Source: Saccharomonospora glauca K62 (GTDB taxonomy: Bacteria; Actinomycetota; Actinomycetes; Mycobacteriales; Pseudonocardiaceae). Taken from it: a DNA stretch of 64,000 bases. The stretch covers positions 3,032,524 to 3,096,523 of the forward strand of contig NZ_CM001484.1 of NCBI RefSeq assembly GCF_000243395.2. The letters are read 5' to 3'. Of this stretch, positions 15,829-24,936 are shown piece after piece. A model generated the notes under the pieces. That model made no database searches and was not told the DNA's origin. It was given only the letters and a program-made list of their open reading frames with translations. The translations under genes were made by a program, and so were the position numbers. The stretch's first letter is position 1. The number at the start of each line of letters is the position of its first letter.

Positions 15829-17376
15829 ATGACACCTGCTCGACCCGGCCGCCCGCACACCGTGTCGCACCTGAGCCGCCGCAGCTTTCTCATCCTCAGT
15901 ACCAGCGCGGCTGTCGCAGGCCTTGCCGCATGTACTTCCAACGCTGCGGCACCGAGTTCACCGGTTCGCGTCGCGCCGAACTCGCCACTAGTGGCGGCCG
16001 CCGAGCGCGATCGCCGGAAAGCTGGGGCTCGCACCACTTCCGTTCGCCTCGATGCCACCGTGGGCGAGGTGGATCTCGGCGGTGTCCAGGTCACAACGTG
16101 GACCTACGGCGGTGAGCTACCGGGGAAGGAAGTCCGGATCCAGCGCGGCGACGTCCTTCGGGCTCACCTGACCAACAACCTCCCCCAACCGACGACCATC
16201 CACTGGCACGGACTCGCCCTGCGCAACGACATGGACGGGGTCCCGGGTCTGACCCAGCCGGAGGTACCGGCAGGCGCCAACTTCACCTACGAGTTCACGG
16301 TTCCCGACGCTGGTACCCACTGGTTCCATTCCCACGTTGGTGTGCAGCTGGACCGTGGGTTGTACGCACCTATCATCGTGGAAGACCCGGCGGACGGTGC
16401 CGATTATGACACTGAGCTCGTCGTCGTCCTCGACGACTGGCTGGACGGCACCGGACGCACCCCGGACACCGTGCTGGCCGACCTCATAAAAAACGGGATG
16501 AACATGGGTGGCATGGATCACGGGGGGATGCCGGGCATGGACCACGGGGGGATGCCGCAGTCAACGCTGCTCGGTGGCGATGCCGGCGACGTCATTTACC
16601 CGCACATCCTCGCCAACGGGCGTATCGCCTCCGCACCACGCTCCGTCACCGCGAAGCCCGGGCAACGAATCCGGCTGCGGCTGGTCAACGCCGCCGCGGA
16701 CACCGCTTTCCGGGTCGGGGTCCCGGGCGTGCCGATGCGGGTTACGCATACGGACGGCTTCCCTGTGCAACCCCGTGAGGCGGATACGGTGCTCCTGGGC
16801 ATGGGTGAGCGGGTCGATGCCGTCATCACAGTTCCGGATGACACGGTCCCGGTGCTGGCGCTGGCGGAGGGGCGTGACTCCTACGCACAGGTGATCATCC
16901 GAAGTGGGCGGGAAAGCAATCCGGCGGCAAGCGACTCCGCCGCCAAGCAGCTCGAACAACTACCCGTACTTGCCATCAACGATCTCAAAGCCACGGAAGA
17001 GGTGACTCTGGCTGACCGGGCACCGGATGTCACGCACACATTGGTACTCGACGGACCGGGCGCCAAGTACGACTGGACTATCAACGGCAAGCCGTACAAC
17101 CCCGATGACGGATTGCCCATCCGGGACGGCCAGCGGGTGCGGGTTCGATTCGAGAACAAGTCGAGCATGTTCCACCCCATGCATATCCACGGCCACACCT
17201 TTCAGATCCTGGGGCGGAACGGCCGAGGGCCCCGCAAGGACACCGCGATCGTGCTTCCCGGAGAAGCGCTGGAGGTGGACTTCGACGCCAACAACCCGGG
17301 CCAGTGGCTGACCCACTGTCACAACGCGTACCACGGCGAATCTTCGATGATGACGGTGCTGTCCTACGTTCAGTAG
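15829..17376 (+). CDS. multicopper oxidase, Tat-exported lipoprotein type
   Basis: A 515-residue three-domain multicopper oxidase. The N-terminus has a twin-arginine S-R-R-S-F-L (residues 16-21) and a lipobox with Cys35 (L-A-A-C). Copper ligands are all present: H125-W-H127-G, H164-W-F-H167-S-H169, H-P-M-H-I-H-G-H and H-C-H near the C-terminus. A Met/His-rich insert (about 224-242, repeats of G-G-M-D-H) resembles the CueO methionine loop that binds Cu(I). Likely cuprous oxidase detoxifying copper outside the membrane. The ATG at 15829 follows GAGGGAG. Operator 4 suggests BlaI-type control. Confidence 0.92.
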   Translation: MTPARPGRPHTVSHLSRRSFLILSTSAAVAGLAACTSNAAAPSSPVRVAPNSPLVAAAERDRRKAGARTTSVRLDATVGEVDLGGVQVTTWTYGGELPGKEVRIQRGDVLRAHLTNNLPQPTTIHWHGLALRNDMDGVPGLTQPEVPAGANFTYEFTVPDAGTHWFHSHVGVQLDRGLYAPIIVEDPADGADYDTELVVVLDDWLDGTGRTPDTVLADLIKNGMNMGGMDHGGMPGMDHGGMPQSTLLGGDAGDVIYPHILANGRIASAPRSVTAKPGQRIRLRLVNAAADTAFRVGVPGVPMRVTHTDGFPVQPREADTVLLGMGERVDAVITVPDDTVPVLALAEGRDSYAQVIIRSGRESNPAASDSAAKQLEQLPVLAINDLKATEEVTLADRAPDVTHTLVLDGPGAKYDWTINGKPYNPDDGLPIRDGQRVRVRFENKSSMFHPMHIHGHTFQILGRNGRGPRKDTAIVLPGEALEVDFDANNPGQWLTHCHNAYHGESSMMTVLSYVQ

Positions 17377-17482
17377 CCACGAGCGGGGCCACATTGCTGC
17401 CTCGCATCTGGGTCCGGACAAGACCCGGGTACGGGGCAGCACCAGCAACAGCGGACCCTTCCCTATCAATCTTCACAGCTAC

Positions 17483-17499
17483 TACTAGATTGCCTAGTA
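17483..17499. promoter_or_regulatory. BlaI-type operator 5 (perfect)
   Basis: TACTA-GATTGCC-TAGTA lies 48 bases before a short open frame at 17548 that looks like a gene remnant, so the site may have outlived its gene. Confidence 0.6.
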
Positions 17500-17547
17500 T
17501 GCCGCTGGTAACAGCTTGAGCACGCACCGTGGCGGGACGGAGGATCG

Positions 17548-17708
17548 ATGCGCCCACGGCATCTCGTTCTCTTGCTGTGCGTGGTCGGCGCGCGCCAGAT
17601 TTTCCTCACACTCGCCCTGGCCAACGACTCGCCAGCCACAACGGCCTGGCGCTCGGGGAGCCTTACCGGCGAGAAGGCTCCTTCGTGTTCGACCGGCTCA
17701 CCAAGTGA
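17548..17708 (+). pseudogene. relic with conserved C-terminal tail, unknown family
   Basis: An ATG at 17548 with GAGG upstream opens a hydrophobic N-terminus. In a second frame the end reads H-N-G-L-A-L-G-E-P-Y-R-R-E-G-S-F followed by F-D-R-L-T-K and a stop. Nearly the same tail (H-N-G-V-V-R-G-E-P-Y-W-R-E-D-S-F, D-R-L-T-P, stop) occurs at 43883-43973, so both are remnants of one unrecognised protein family. The rest of 17377-17907 shows no gene. Confidence 0.4.
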
Positions 17709-17907
17709 GTCTCAATCTCATCACTGTCTCCAGGAGTTGACCCGCACGAAACCATCACCTGCTCGCCGTGCTCTCGGCCGTTTGTCCTGGCCCCGCCCGT
17801 TGTCGACCACAAGTGTTCCTGCTGATTCGACAGCGGGAACACTCCACCTCTTCCCGTATTCGTCCCGCGTGGATGCGGCCATCGCTGCGTCCTGGAGTGC
17901 CCTACAG

Positions 17908-18444
17908 CTATGAATTGTGTACGTGCTCGTGTTGTCCCCGGCGTTGCTCGGTTTGCCTGCGTTGTCCGTACGAGGTCATCCCACGCGGCTTGTACACCGC
18001 CAGCACCAGAGCCACGACCAGGAGCGCTAGAGCGAGGATCGCATGCAGGGCAGGCGACGGGTTCCGCACAACGTCGAGATCGGCGGTGGGGTCGGCTGCG
18101 ACGTCAGCGAAGTAACCCACAGACTGCGTGTAGACCAGCAAGAGGACCGTCGCGAGGACGTTCAGCACGAGTTTGAACAGCACCCAATAGTGGCGGAACA
18201 CACCCCATGGTGTGCCCAGGGCCGAGACAAGTCCGGTCAGCAGTGACGCAAGGGCCAGCGGGACCAGGACGAACCAGGTGATCGGCTCCATCACCAGATA
18301 GGCACCACGAACCGTTTGCGCGTCCCCACTGGTCAAGCCGACGATGGCGAGACCCAGGAAAGCGACGACCGCGCCGAGCCAGCCCACCGTGGTTGCGATA
18401 TGCACCGTGAGGGCGAGTTTCCGCACGCCGGGCCTCATGTTCAT
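17908..18444 (-). CDS. DUF2269-like membrane protein
   Basis: A 178-residue protein with four or five membrane helices. It begins with a conserved H-I-A-T-T-V-G-W-L-G segment and has a W-V-L-F-K helix, as in DUF2269 integral membrane proteins of unknown function. The C-terminus is polar, with several His and Gln. Its ATG overlaps the stop of the small membrane gene upstream (ATGA). The pair diverges from the TetR gene and is probably its target, since a TetR-type palindrome lies between them. Confidence 0.72.
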   Translation of the reverse strand: MNMRPGVRKLALTVHIATTVGWLGAVVAFLGLAIVGLTSGDAQTVRGAYLVMEPITWFVLVPLALASLLTGLVSALGTPWGVFRHYWVLFKLVLNVLATVLLLVYTQSVGYFADVAADPTADLDVVRNPSPALHAILALALLVVALVLAVYKPRGMTSYGQRRQTEQRRGQHEHVHNS

Positions 18445-18659
18445 CCGAAGACGGTCTCGCTCACCGCATGGTCGGCAGGGTCGCCGAGTGAGAAGTGACG
18501 GCTTGGGCCGTGCTCACCGCCGAAGATCAGCAGAACGGCCAGGAGCACGACCACGAGCAGAGCGATGAGCCCGAACACCTTCACCCAGCGCGGAGGGCCG
18601 GCGACCGGCTGGTTATCGCCGCTGGTGCGGTCACCGCTGTTTTTACGGAGCTTGTCCAT
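18441..18659 (-). CDS. small single-pass membrane protein
   Basis: A 72-residue protein: polar N-terminus, one strong membrane helix (about 27-47) and a short outside tail with G-G-E-H-G-P-S-R-H. Genes of this size with a G-E-H-G-P-S motif accompany DUF2269 genes in actinomycetes, but I know no function. It is the first gene of the minus-strand pair and starts about 75 bases from the divergent TetR gene. Confidence 0.6.
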   Translation of the reverse strand: MDKLRKNSGDRTSGDNQPVAGPPRWVKVFGLIALLVVVLLAVLLIFGGEHGPSRHFSLGDPADHAVSETVFG

Positions 18660-18675
18660 AGCCGCCAGTTTATCG

Positions 18676-18707
18676 AGACAGTCTGTCTACAACAAATCAA
18701 ACTGTCT
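18676..18707. promoter_or_regulatory. probable TetR operator
   Basis: AGACAG-T-CTGTCT (18676-18688) is a near-ideal palindrome, followed by a further ACTGTCT half-site at 18701-18707. It lies between the divergent small membrane gene and the TetR gene, where autoregulation would be expected. Confidence 0.6.
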
Positions 18708-18735
18708 CCATGTCAACACCTCGTATACTGCTGGC

Positions 18736-19371
18736 GTGCCGAAGTTGTGGAGCGAGACGATCGAGGCCCATCGTCGCGGGGTACGCGAGGCGATCCTGGA
18801 CACCACCGCGGCGTTGGCTGCTGAGTACGGGCTGCTGTCCGTGACGATGTCGCAGATCGCTGAGCAGACCGGAATCGGGCGCGCGACGCTGTATAAGTAC
18901 TTTCCCGATGTCGAGTCGATTGTGCGCGCGTGGCACGAACGCCAGGTCGGCCACCACCTCCACCATCTCGCCGAAGTCCGGGACCGAGCGAGGGAGGCCG
19001 GAGAGCGCCTGGAAGCAGTGCTGGAGGCCTACGCCCTCATTCATCAACGGCGCGGACAGCACCAAAGGCACCACCGCCATGGCGCCGAGCTCGCGACATT
19101 CGTGCACCGGGACGAGCACGTCTCCCAGGCCGAGCAACAGGTGCTCGACATGATCCAAGGCCTTCTGGCCGAAGCTTCCGAGGCCGGCGATGTCCGCGAC
19201 GATGTGCCTCTGGAGGAGCTCGCACGCTATTGCCTCCATGCACTGGCAGCGGCCAGCGGCCTACTGTCCGAGGCCGCGGCCCGCAGGCTCGTGGAGGTAG
19301 TGCTGGCTGGATTGCGTCCTACGGTTGACTCAACCGACCAGCAGGCAGCTCACGATCGCGATCCCCAGTAG
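18736..19371 (+). CDS. TetR-family regulator
   Basis: A 211-residue TetR protein. Residues 12-58 form the DNA-binding domain with T-M-S-Q-I-A-E-Q-T-G-I-G and the Y-K-Y-F-P-D recognition helix end. The ligand domain has a His-rich stretch (about residues 98-116, Q-R-H-H-R-H) that could bind metal. The GTG at 18736 gives the expected N-terminus. The last 14 codons run antisense through the end of an M56 relic (19330-19440), so the C-terminal tail is probably a late extension. Likely controls the divergent DUF2269 pair. Confidence 0.85.
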   Translation: MPKLWSETIEAHRRGVREAILDTTAALAAEYGLLSVTMSQIAEQTGIGRATLYKYFPDVESIVRAWHERQVGHHLHHLAEVRDRAREAGERLEAVLEAYALIHQRRGQHQRHHRHGAELATFVHRDEHVSQAEQQVLDMIQGLLAEASEAGDVRDDVPLEELARYCLHALAAASGLLSEAAARRLVEVVLAGLRPTVDSTDQQAAHDRDPQ

Positions 19372-19440
19372 CAAACCGGTCCCGGCGAGGAACGGCAACG
19401 TCGCCGCTGCCAGCCCAGCCACACCACACGAGACGACTTT
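19330..19440 (-). pseudogene. M56 peptidase C-terminal remnant
   Basis: The minus strand reads K-V-V-S-C-G-V-A-G-L-A-A-A, then L-P-F-L-A-G-T-G-L-L, then V-S-C-L-L-V-G and a stop. This aligns position by position with the last 36 residues of the M56 protein at 14503 (R-L-V-S-C-A-M-A-G-L-A-A-G and so on). The rest of the gene is lost. It is a third M56 copy, overlapped antisense by the TetR 3' end. Confidence 0.7.
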
Positions 19441-19583
19441 CCATGCTGGCCCTGGAGGCGCGGGTTCTGGACATTCATCACTGTTGGCTTCGAACTCACC
19501 CAGACCCCCCTTTACGAGCGATATCGCCTGTCAAGGCCAGGGCTGTGGACGAGTAGCTACAGACCGCTCCCCCGCCGCTCTCC

Positions 19584-19736
19584 TCAGTTCGGTGCGGAAG
19601 CACAGGTCTGTATCTTGCAGATCTCCGCTTCCTGAGCATCGACGATTAGCTGGACCAGTGCCTTCGCCTCGACGTTGCTGTCCTTCTCCGACTCTGTCCC
19701 AGCCATGGTGATCACACCCAGGTGCTGTTTGTTCAT
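19584..19736 (-). pseudogene. DUF305 second-half remnant
   Basis: M-N-K-Q-H-L-G-V-I-T-M-A replaces the usual M-x-x-H-H-Q-G-A-I-x-M-A motif and is followed by D-S-N-V-E-A-K-A-L-V-Q and D-A-Q-E-A-E-I, the typical DUF305 ending. The N-terminal half and signal peptide are absent, and one metal-type His is lost. A decayed copy. Confidence 0.6.
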
Positions 19737-19800
19737 CGTCTGCACGAAGACCTGGTTACCGGGCAGGGGCCTCACTCCCACCGCCGTCCATCAACTACGC

Positions 19801-19817
19801 TACTACGGCGGTTAGTA
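19801..19817. promoter_or_regulatory. BlaI-type operator 6 (perfect)
   Basis: TACTA-CGGCGGT-TAGTA ends 37 bases before the CcdA start at 19855, a position overlapping a promoter. Confidence 0.65.
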
Positions 19818-19854
19818 AATTCGGCACCATACGAGACAGCGTTGTGGAACCCAG

Positions 19855-20634
19855 GTGAACAACCTTACCGACTTTGTCATTTCGGGCCCGATCGTGCTCG
19901 CCACCCTGCTCGCGGTAGCCGCAGGGGTCGTCTCCTTCGCCTCGCCATGCGCTATCCCTTTGGTGCCAGGCTACTTGGCCTACCTGGCGAGTCTGACAGG
20001 CGCCGATGCTCCACCCGTTGATGCGGACGATTCCCGCGCCTGGAAGGGGCGATGGCGGGTCGCTGGAGCTGCGTTGCTGTTCGTGCTCGGCTTCACCGCT
20101 GTTTTCCTCGCCGCTGTGGTAGCGGTACTGGGCGCGGCCGATTTCCTACTGGGCAATGAGGCGCTGCTGCAACGCATCGGCGGCGTGATCACGATCGCCA
20201 TGGGTCTGGCCTTCCTGGGGATGGTGCCGATCCTGCAGCGCAGTGTGCAACTGCACCACGTACCACGAGGCGGTATCGCGAGCGCGCCCCTCATGGGTGC
20301 TGTCTACGGCCTCGGCTGGACACCCTGCCTCGGCCCGACGCTAACTGGCGTCATCGCTCTGGCCAGCGGGACACAAGTGGGCTCCACCACGGCCAGAGGG
20401 ATCCTGTTAGTACTTGCATACTGCCTGGGACTTGGCTTGCCCTTCATCCTGCTCGCAATCGGTGCGCAATGGGCACTCCGCACAGCAGGCTGGTTACGTC
20501 GCCACACACGAGCGGTCCAGATCGTTGGCGGCGTGATGCTGTTGATTGTGGGCTTGCTGTTGGTGACGGGACTGTGGGGTGAAATGGTGGCCTGGCTTCG
20601 TGGCCCCATCGCAGGGTTCACCACACCGATCTGA
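19855..20634 (+). CDS. CcdA-like thiol-redox membrane protein
   Basis: A 259-residue protein with six predicted membrane helices. The two conserved cysteines are in F-A-S-P-C-A-I-P-L-V-P-G-Y (about residue 31) and G-W-T-P-C-L-G-P (about 162), the pair that passes electrons from cytoplasmic thioredoxin to exported thioredoxin-like proteins. It is longer than the CcdA at 37108 by an insert after helix 1. No partner is adjacent; the TlpA at 12516 shares its operator type and lacks an intact CcdA of its own. Confidence 0.88.
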   Translation: MNNLTDFVISGPIVLATLLAVAAGVVSFASPCAIPLVPGYLAYLASLTGADAPPVDADDSRAWKGRWRVAGAALLFVLGFTAVFLAAVVAVLGAADFLLGNEALLQRIGGVITIAMGLAFLGMVPILQRSVQLHHVPRGGIASAPLMGAVYGLGWTPCLGPTLTGVIALASGTQVGSTTARGILLVLAYCLGLGLPFILLAIGAQWALRTAGWLRRHTRAVQIVGGVMLLIVGLLLVTGLWGEMVAWLRGPIAGFTTPI

Positions 20635-20826
20635 TTATTGGGCGGGAATGCGGTTATCGAACCTCTGAAGCCCGATGACGTGGACGATAGCTCGAGGCTG
20701 GGCGCCATGCCTGCGCTGCCCAATGGATAAAGGCCGTGCTCGATCGGCAACCTGAACGGGCATCTCACTACCGCAGGTCGGACAGGGCACGGACGGGCCT
20801 GATTCAGCAAGCTCCCACAAGGCCAC
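20635..20826 (-). CDS. possible small zinc-ribbon protein
   Basis: A 63-codon frame beginning with GTG at 20826 contains a single C-P-T-C-G-S knuckle near residue 15 and then an Arg/Gln-rich stretch. There is no second Cys pair, and no good ribosome site. It may be a remnant of a zinc-ribbon protein or not be expressed. It ends exactly where the CcdA gene ends. Confidence 0.25.
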   Translation of the reverse strand: MALWELAESGPSVPCPTCGSEMPVQVADRARPLSIGQRRHGAQPRAIVHVIGLQRFDNRIPAQ

Positions 20827-20907
20827 TATCTATCAGCCGCGCCAAAGCGTCCCTCGACATGCCGCTCCCCTCTCAGCAACTTGTCACTATTGCCCGGTTT
20901 GACCGAC

Positions 20908-20924
20908 TACTAAGACAGATAGTA
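20908..20924. promoter_or_regulatory. BlaI-type operator 7 (perfect)
   Basis: CTACTA-AGACAGA-TAGTAG (6-base arms, 20907-20925) lies about 84 bases before the NlpC/P60 gene, the same distance as operator 4 from its oxidase. Confidence 0.68.
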
Positions 20925-21008
20925 GACAAGATCGCCAAGATCCCTTAATGTGATTGCGGACCGAACGGGGCGGTTCTCTGTCAACACCCAAAGGGAGACC
21001 CAACAATC

Positions 21009-22058
21009 GTGACAGCGCACTCACGCCGCTTCACTCCTCGCAAGGCGGCCATCGCTGCCATTGCGGCGACACTCATGCTACCTGCAGCGCCTGCCGCTGC
21101 GCAGCCGCAAGACGACACGTCAGACGCCATGGAGCGCTATCAGGAACTTGGCGCGAAGGCCGCAGGCACCGAAGAGGACCTGGCAGAAGCCGAACAAGAA
21201 CTCGCACGAATGCGCGAGAAGGAGAAACAGGCCAAAACTGCGCTCAATAAGGCAAACCGAGAACTCGAAAAAGCGCAGCGTTCGGAAGAGGCCTCCCAAG
21301 GCAAAGCAGACACTCTCATCTCCGCGAGTTTCCGTAACGGCCCCGTCACCACATGGTCAGCCGTACTGGTCAGCGATTCGAGCAAAGAGCTTCTACAAAA
21401 AGCGTCAGCACTCGAATACATCGCAACCAAGAACACTGAAACCCTCGATGCCCTGAACGACGTACGAGCGAAAGCCGACGCTGCCCGGAAAGAAGCAGCC
21501 GAAGCGGAGAAGCAGGCACGGGAATCAACAGCGGCCGCGGAACGCACGGTCCAAAAACTTCAGCAACTCAAGGCCGACCTTGACGAGGAAATCGAAGCGG
21601 TTCGAACAGCTCTGAACGAACTGAGCCCGGCCGAGCGAACTGAGCTCCAAACCGTCCAGGACAACGGTAGCTATCTCGGCCCACCGGGTGCCGCCAACGA
21701 TGCACTGCAAGCCGCGTTGTCCCGCCGCGGTTCTCAGTACGAGTGGGGGGCAACAGGACCGAGCGAGTTCGACTGCTCCGGACTGACCTCGTGGGCCTAT
21801 AATCAAGCTGGAATCAACATTCCTCGGACGAGCCGACAGCAATGGACGGCAGGCAGGCCCGTGTCACTCGACTCCCTACTTCCTGGCGACCTCCTTTTCT
21901 ACGACGACGGAACCGGTGACCCCAGCAAGATCCATCACGTCGGTATGTACGTCGGCCAGGGCAAGATGGTGGACGCGCCCACCGAAGGCCAACTGGTCGA
22001 CGTGCGGTCGATGAAGGGTGACGGACACCTGATCGGCGCGCGCCGCATCGCTGGCTGA
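21009..22058 (+). CDS. secreted NlpC/P60 peptidoglycan hydrolase, RipA-like
   Basis: A 349-residue exported protein: signal peptide (1-31, A-A-A-Q cleavage), a long Ala/Glu/Lys coiled coil (about 40-215), then an NlpC/P60 domain (235-349). Catalytic Cys256 is in E-F-D-C-S-G-L-T, the His in I-H-H-V-G-M-Y and the third polar residue in the following strand. It should cleave the D-Glu-mDAP bond of wall peptides, and the coiled coil probably keeps it autoinhibited as in RipA. The GTG at 21009 has GGGAG 11 bases upstream. Operator 7 suggests BlaI control, linking wall lysis to this regulon. Confidence 0.9.
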   Translation: MTAHSRRFTPRKAAIAAIAATLMLPAAPAAAQPQDDTSDAMERYQELGAKAAGTEEDLAEAEQELARMREKEKQAKTALNKANRELEKAQRSEEASQGKADTLISASFRNGPVTTWSAVLVSDSSKELLQKASALEYIATKNTETLDALNDVRAKADAARKEAAEAEKQARESTAAAERTVQKLQQLKADLDEEIEAVRTALNELSPAERTELQTVQDNGSYLGPPGAANDALQAALSRRGSQYEWGATGPSEFDCSGLTSWAYNQAGINIPRTSRQQWTAGRPVSLDSLLPGDLLFYDDGTGDPSKIHHVGMYVGQGKMVDAPTEGQLVDVRSMKGDGHLIGARRIAG

Positions 22059-22224
22059 GCAAACAAAAGGGCGATCTCAGCAAGATCAGTCGAGGCCGTT
22101 GAGGTTATCGAGGGTTGGGTAAAGCCTGTCCTGAAGGTGGATGTGAAGTCCCTGGAGAAGAAGTCTCGCCAAAGATCATCTTCTTCAGGGACTTCATGTG
22201 CTTGCCCATCGTGCCTGCGAGGAA

Positions 22225-22360
22225 GGCGAGCACCGTTGCAGGTTCCTGGCATCGGCCCAGATTCGGCAGTCACACTCTCATTGCTGGCGACACCCCGAAG
22301 ATCCACCCAACAAGCCCTCCTTCGCCGCCCTGGACGAGATCAGCTGCCCATCCGCTGACC
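22225..22360 (+). pseudogene. IS110-family transposase remnant
   Basis: Short pieces in different frames match the middle of IS110 transposases: V-P-G-I-G-P-D-S-A-V-T-L, then I-A-G-D-T-P-K, then K-P-S-F-A-A-L-D. These correspond to the G-V-G-P-D-S-A and A-G-D-N-P-x(7)-F-A-A-L-C-G conserved region. No ends are visible. The remainder of 22059-22517 shows nothing else. Confidence 0.5.
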
Positions 22361-22517
22361 TGATGGGACTCCTGACGGAAGCGAGCTAACCAGCGCAGCA
22401 TCGTCATCGAGGGTGCTGCGCTGCTGCTGTCTGGTAACGCGGTCTCACCTGGCTCAGAATCCAGCCCGAACCGGTGGAGGGACCGGGATTGACTAGCTGC
22501 ACACCATGGGACGCGCG

Positions 22518-22562
22518 ACAGCCGACGGTGACCGCATGACTGTGGCGGTCACCGTCGGCTGT
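22518..22562. terminator. perfect 18-bp hairpin downstream of copA
   Basis: ACAGCCGACGGTGACCGC at 22518-22535 pairs perfectly with 22545-22562 around a 9-base loop. It lies 27 bases beyond the copA stop on the minus strand and is the likely terminator of the csoR-copZ-copA operon. No T run is present, as is common in GC-rich actinomycetes. Confidence 0.8.
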
Positions 22563-22588
22563 GCAGGTTGTGCCAGCTCTAGCGCCGG

Positions 22589-24913
22589 TCAAGCTGCGAC
22601 CGGCTCCTTCACTGGCTTGTCCTCCGACTTCACCGACGGTGGGGTGTCCGTGATGCCGCTGCGGAAGCTCTTCAGGCGCAGGCTGTTGCTCACCACGAAC
22701 ACCGAGCTGAACGCCATCGCCGCACCCGCGATCATCGGGTTGAGCAGGCCCGCCGCCGCCAGCGGCAATGCCGCCACGTTGTAGGCGAACGCCCAGAACA
22801 GGTTGCCCTTGATCGTGGCCAGCGTGCGGCGCGACAGGCGGATCGCGTCCGCCGCCACCCGCAGGTCACCGCGCACCAGGGTGAGGTCACTCGCCTCGAT
22901 CGCGACGTCGGTGCCCGTACCCATCGCCAGGCCCAGGTCCGCCTGCGCCAGCGCCGCCGCGTCGTTCACGCCGTCGCCAACCATCGCCACGATCCGGCCT
23001 TGGGACTGCAGCCGCTTCACCACGTCGACCTTGTCCTTCGGCAACACCTCGGCGATCACCTCGTCGATGCCGACCTCGGCCGCGACCGTCTTGGCGACCG
23101 CCTCGTTGTCACCGGTCAACAACACCGGCGTCAGCCCGAGCCCACGCAGTTGCGTGATCGCCTCGGCAGAGGTCGGTTTCACGGTGTCGGCCACCACCAG
23201 CACCCCGCGTGCCTGGCCATCCCAACCGACGGCGACGGCGGTCTTGCCCTGCGCCTCCGCGGCGGCCTTGGCCTCGACCAGCTCAGGTGTGAGGTGCTGG
23301 CTCCAGTCGGCCAGCAACGCGGGGCGACCGACCAGAACCGCGTGCCCGTCGACGACGCCCTGCACACCCAAGCCCTCGAGGTTGGTGAAGTCCGTGGCGG
23401 CAGGCAACTGCCCGACCTGCTCGGCCGCGCCCTTGGCGATGGCCTGGGCGATCGGGTGCTCGGAGGCGTTCTCCAGCGCCCCCGCCAACCGCAACAGCTC
23501 GTCGGGGTCCACCCCGTCGGCCACGTGGACGTCGATCAGCGCCATCTTGCCGGTGGTGACGGTGCCGGTCTTGTCCAGCACCACCGTGTCCACGCGGCGG
23601 GTGGACTCCAGCACCTCCGGCCCCTTGATCAGGATGCCGAGCTGCGCACCCCGCCCGGTACCCACCAGCAACGCGGTCGGCGTGGCCAGCCCCAGCGCGC
23701 ACGGGCACGCGATGATCAACACCGCGACCGCGGCCGTGAACGCCGCCGACACCGAGCCACCGGTACCGAGCCAGAACGCGAGCGTTCCCACGGCCAGCGC
23801 GATCACGATCGGCACGAACACGCCCGAGATCCGGTCCGCCAGTCGCTGCACGGCCGCCTTGCCCGTCTGCGCGTCCTCCACCAGTTTGGCCATCTGCGCC
23901 AACTGGGTATCCGAACCCACCCGCGTGGCCCGCACCACCAACCGGCCACCCGAGTTGACCGTCGCGCCGACGACCTTGTCGCCCGGGCCGACCTCGACGG
24001 GCACCGACTCGCCGGTGAGCATGCTCTCGTCGACAGCGGAACTACCCTCGGACACCACGCCGTCGGTGGCGACCTTCTCACCCGGCCGGACCACGAAGTG
24101 GTCACCCACCGCCAGTTGCTCGACGGGAATCCGGACTTCCTTCCCGCCTCGCAGCACCACGACGTCCTTCGCGCCCAGTTCCAGCAGCGCCCGCAGGGCG
24201 GCACCGGCCCGTCGCTTGGACCGGGCCTCGAAGTAGCGCCCGGCGAGGATGAACGTGGTCACCCCGGCCGCGACCTCGAGATAGATGTTGCCGTCGCCGC
24301 TCATCCGCTCGATGGTCAGTTCGAACGGATGCGTCATCCCCGGCACACCCGCGCTGCCGAACAACAACGCATACACAGACCAGGCGAAAGCCGCCAGGGT
24401 GCCCATCGAGACCAGCGTGTCCATCGTCGCCGCGCCATGCTTGAGGTTCGTCCACGCGGCCCGATGGAACGGCCACGCCGCCCACGTCACCACCGGCGCG
24501 GCCAACGTCAGCGAAATCCACTGCCAATAGGTGAACTGCAACGCCGGAACCATCGCCAGCACGATCACCGGCACCGACAACACGGCAGCACCGATCAGGC
24601 GATCCCGCAGCGACCGCGTCGGATCATCGTCGCTGTCCGTCGCGGCCGCCGGTTCCCCCGACGCCTCCGGCTGCGGCAGAGCCGCCGAGTAACCGGCGGC
24701 CTCCACTTGAGCCACGAGCTGGTCCGGCTCCACGCCATCGGCGTAGACGACCTTGGCCTTTTCCGTGGCGTAGTTCACCGTGGCGGTGACCCCGTCGAGC
24801 TTGTTGAGCTTGCGTTCGACCCGGTTCGCGCACGCCGCGCACGTCATGCCACCAATCGCCAGCTCGATCTCCCGGCCAGGGGTCGGCTGTGGGTCTTTCA
24901 CCTCGGATGTCAT
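22589..24913 (-). CDS. copA: copper-exporting P1B-type ATPase CopA
   Basis: A 774-residue P1B-1 ATPase. The N-terminal metal domain has G-M-T-C25-A-A-C28. Then come the T-G-E-S actuator motif, the membrane C-P-C (A-C-P-C-A-L-G-L), phosphorylation motif D-K-T-G-T, the H-P nucleotide motif (S-E-H-P-I-A) and the G-D-G-V-N-D hinge. All are intact, so it should pump Cu(I) out of the cytoplasm. The ATG has GGAAGGAG 8 bases upstream. It is the last gene of csoR-copZ-25890-copA, controlled by the CsoR site at 26480. Confidence 0.95.
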   Translation of the reverse strand: MTSEVKDPQPTPGREIELAIGGMTCAACANRVERKLNKLDGVTATVNYATEKAKVVYADGVEPDQLVAQVEAAGYSAALPQPEASGEPAAATDSDDDPTRSLRDRLIGAAVLSVPVIVLAMVPALQFTYWQWISLTLAAPVVTWAAWPFHRAAWTNLKHGAATMDTLVSMGTLAAFAWSVYALLFGSAGVPGMTHPFELTIERMSGDGNIYLEVAAGVTTFILAGRYFEARSKRRAGAALRALLELGAKDVVVLRGGKEVRIPVEQLAVGDHFVVRPGEKVATDGVVSEGSSAVDESMLTGESVPVEVGPGDKVVGATVNSGGRLVVRATRVGSDTQLAQMAKLVEDAQTGKAAVQRLADRISGVFVPIVIALAVGTLAFWLGTGGSVSAAFTAAVAVLIIACPCALGLATPTALLVGTGRGAQLGILIKGPEVLESTRRVDTVVLDKTGTVTTGKMALIDVHVADGVDPDELLRLAGALENASEHPIAQAIAKGAAEQVGQLPAATDFTNLEGLGVQGVVDGHAVLVGRPALLADWSQHLTPELVEAKAAAEAQGKTAVAVGWDGQARGVLVVADTVKPTSAEAITQLRGLGLTPVLLTGDNEAVAKTVAAEVGIDEVIAEVLPKDKVDVVKRLQSQGRIVAMVGDGVNDAAALAQADLGLAMGTGTDVAIEASDLTLVRGDLRVAADAIRLSRRTLATIKGNLFWAFAYNVAALPLAAAGLLNPMIAGAAMAFSSVFVVSNSLRLKSFRSGITDTPPSVKSEDKPVKEPVAA

Positions 24914-24936
24914 TGTGCTACTCCTTCCCGTCCGGA

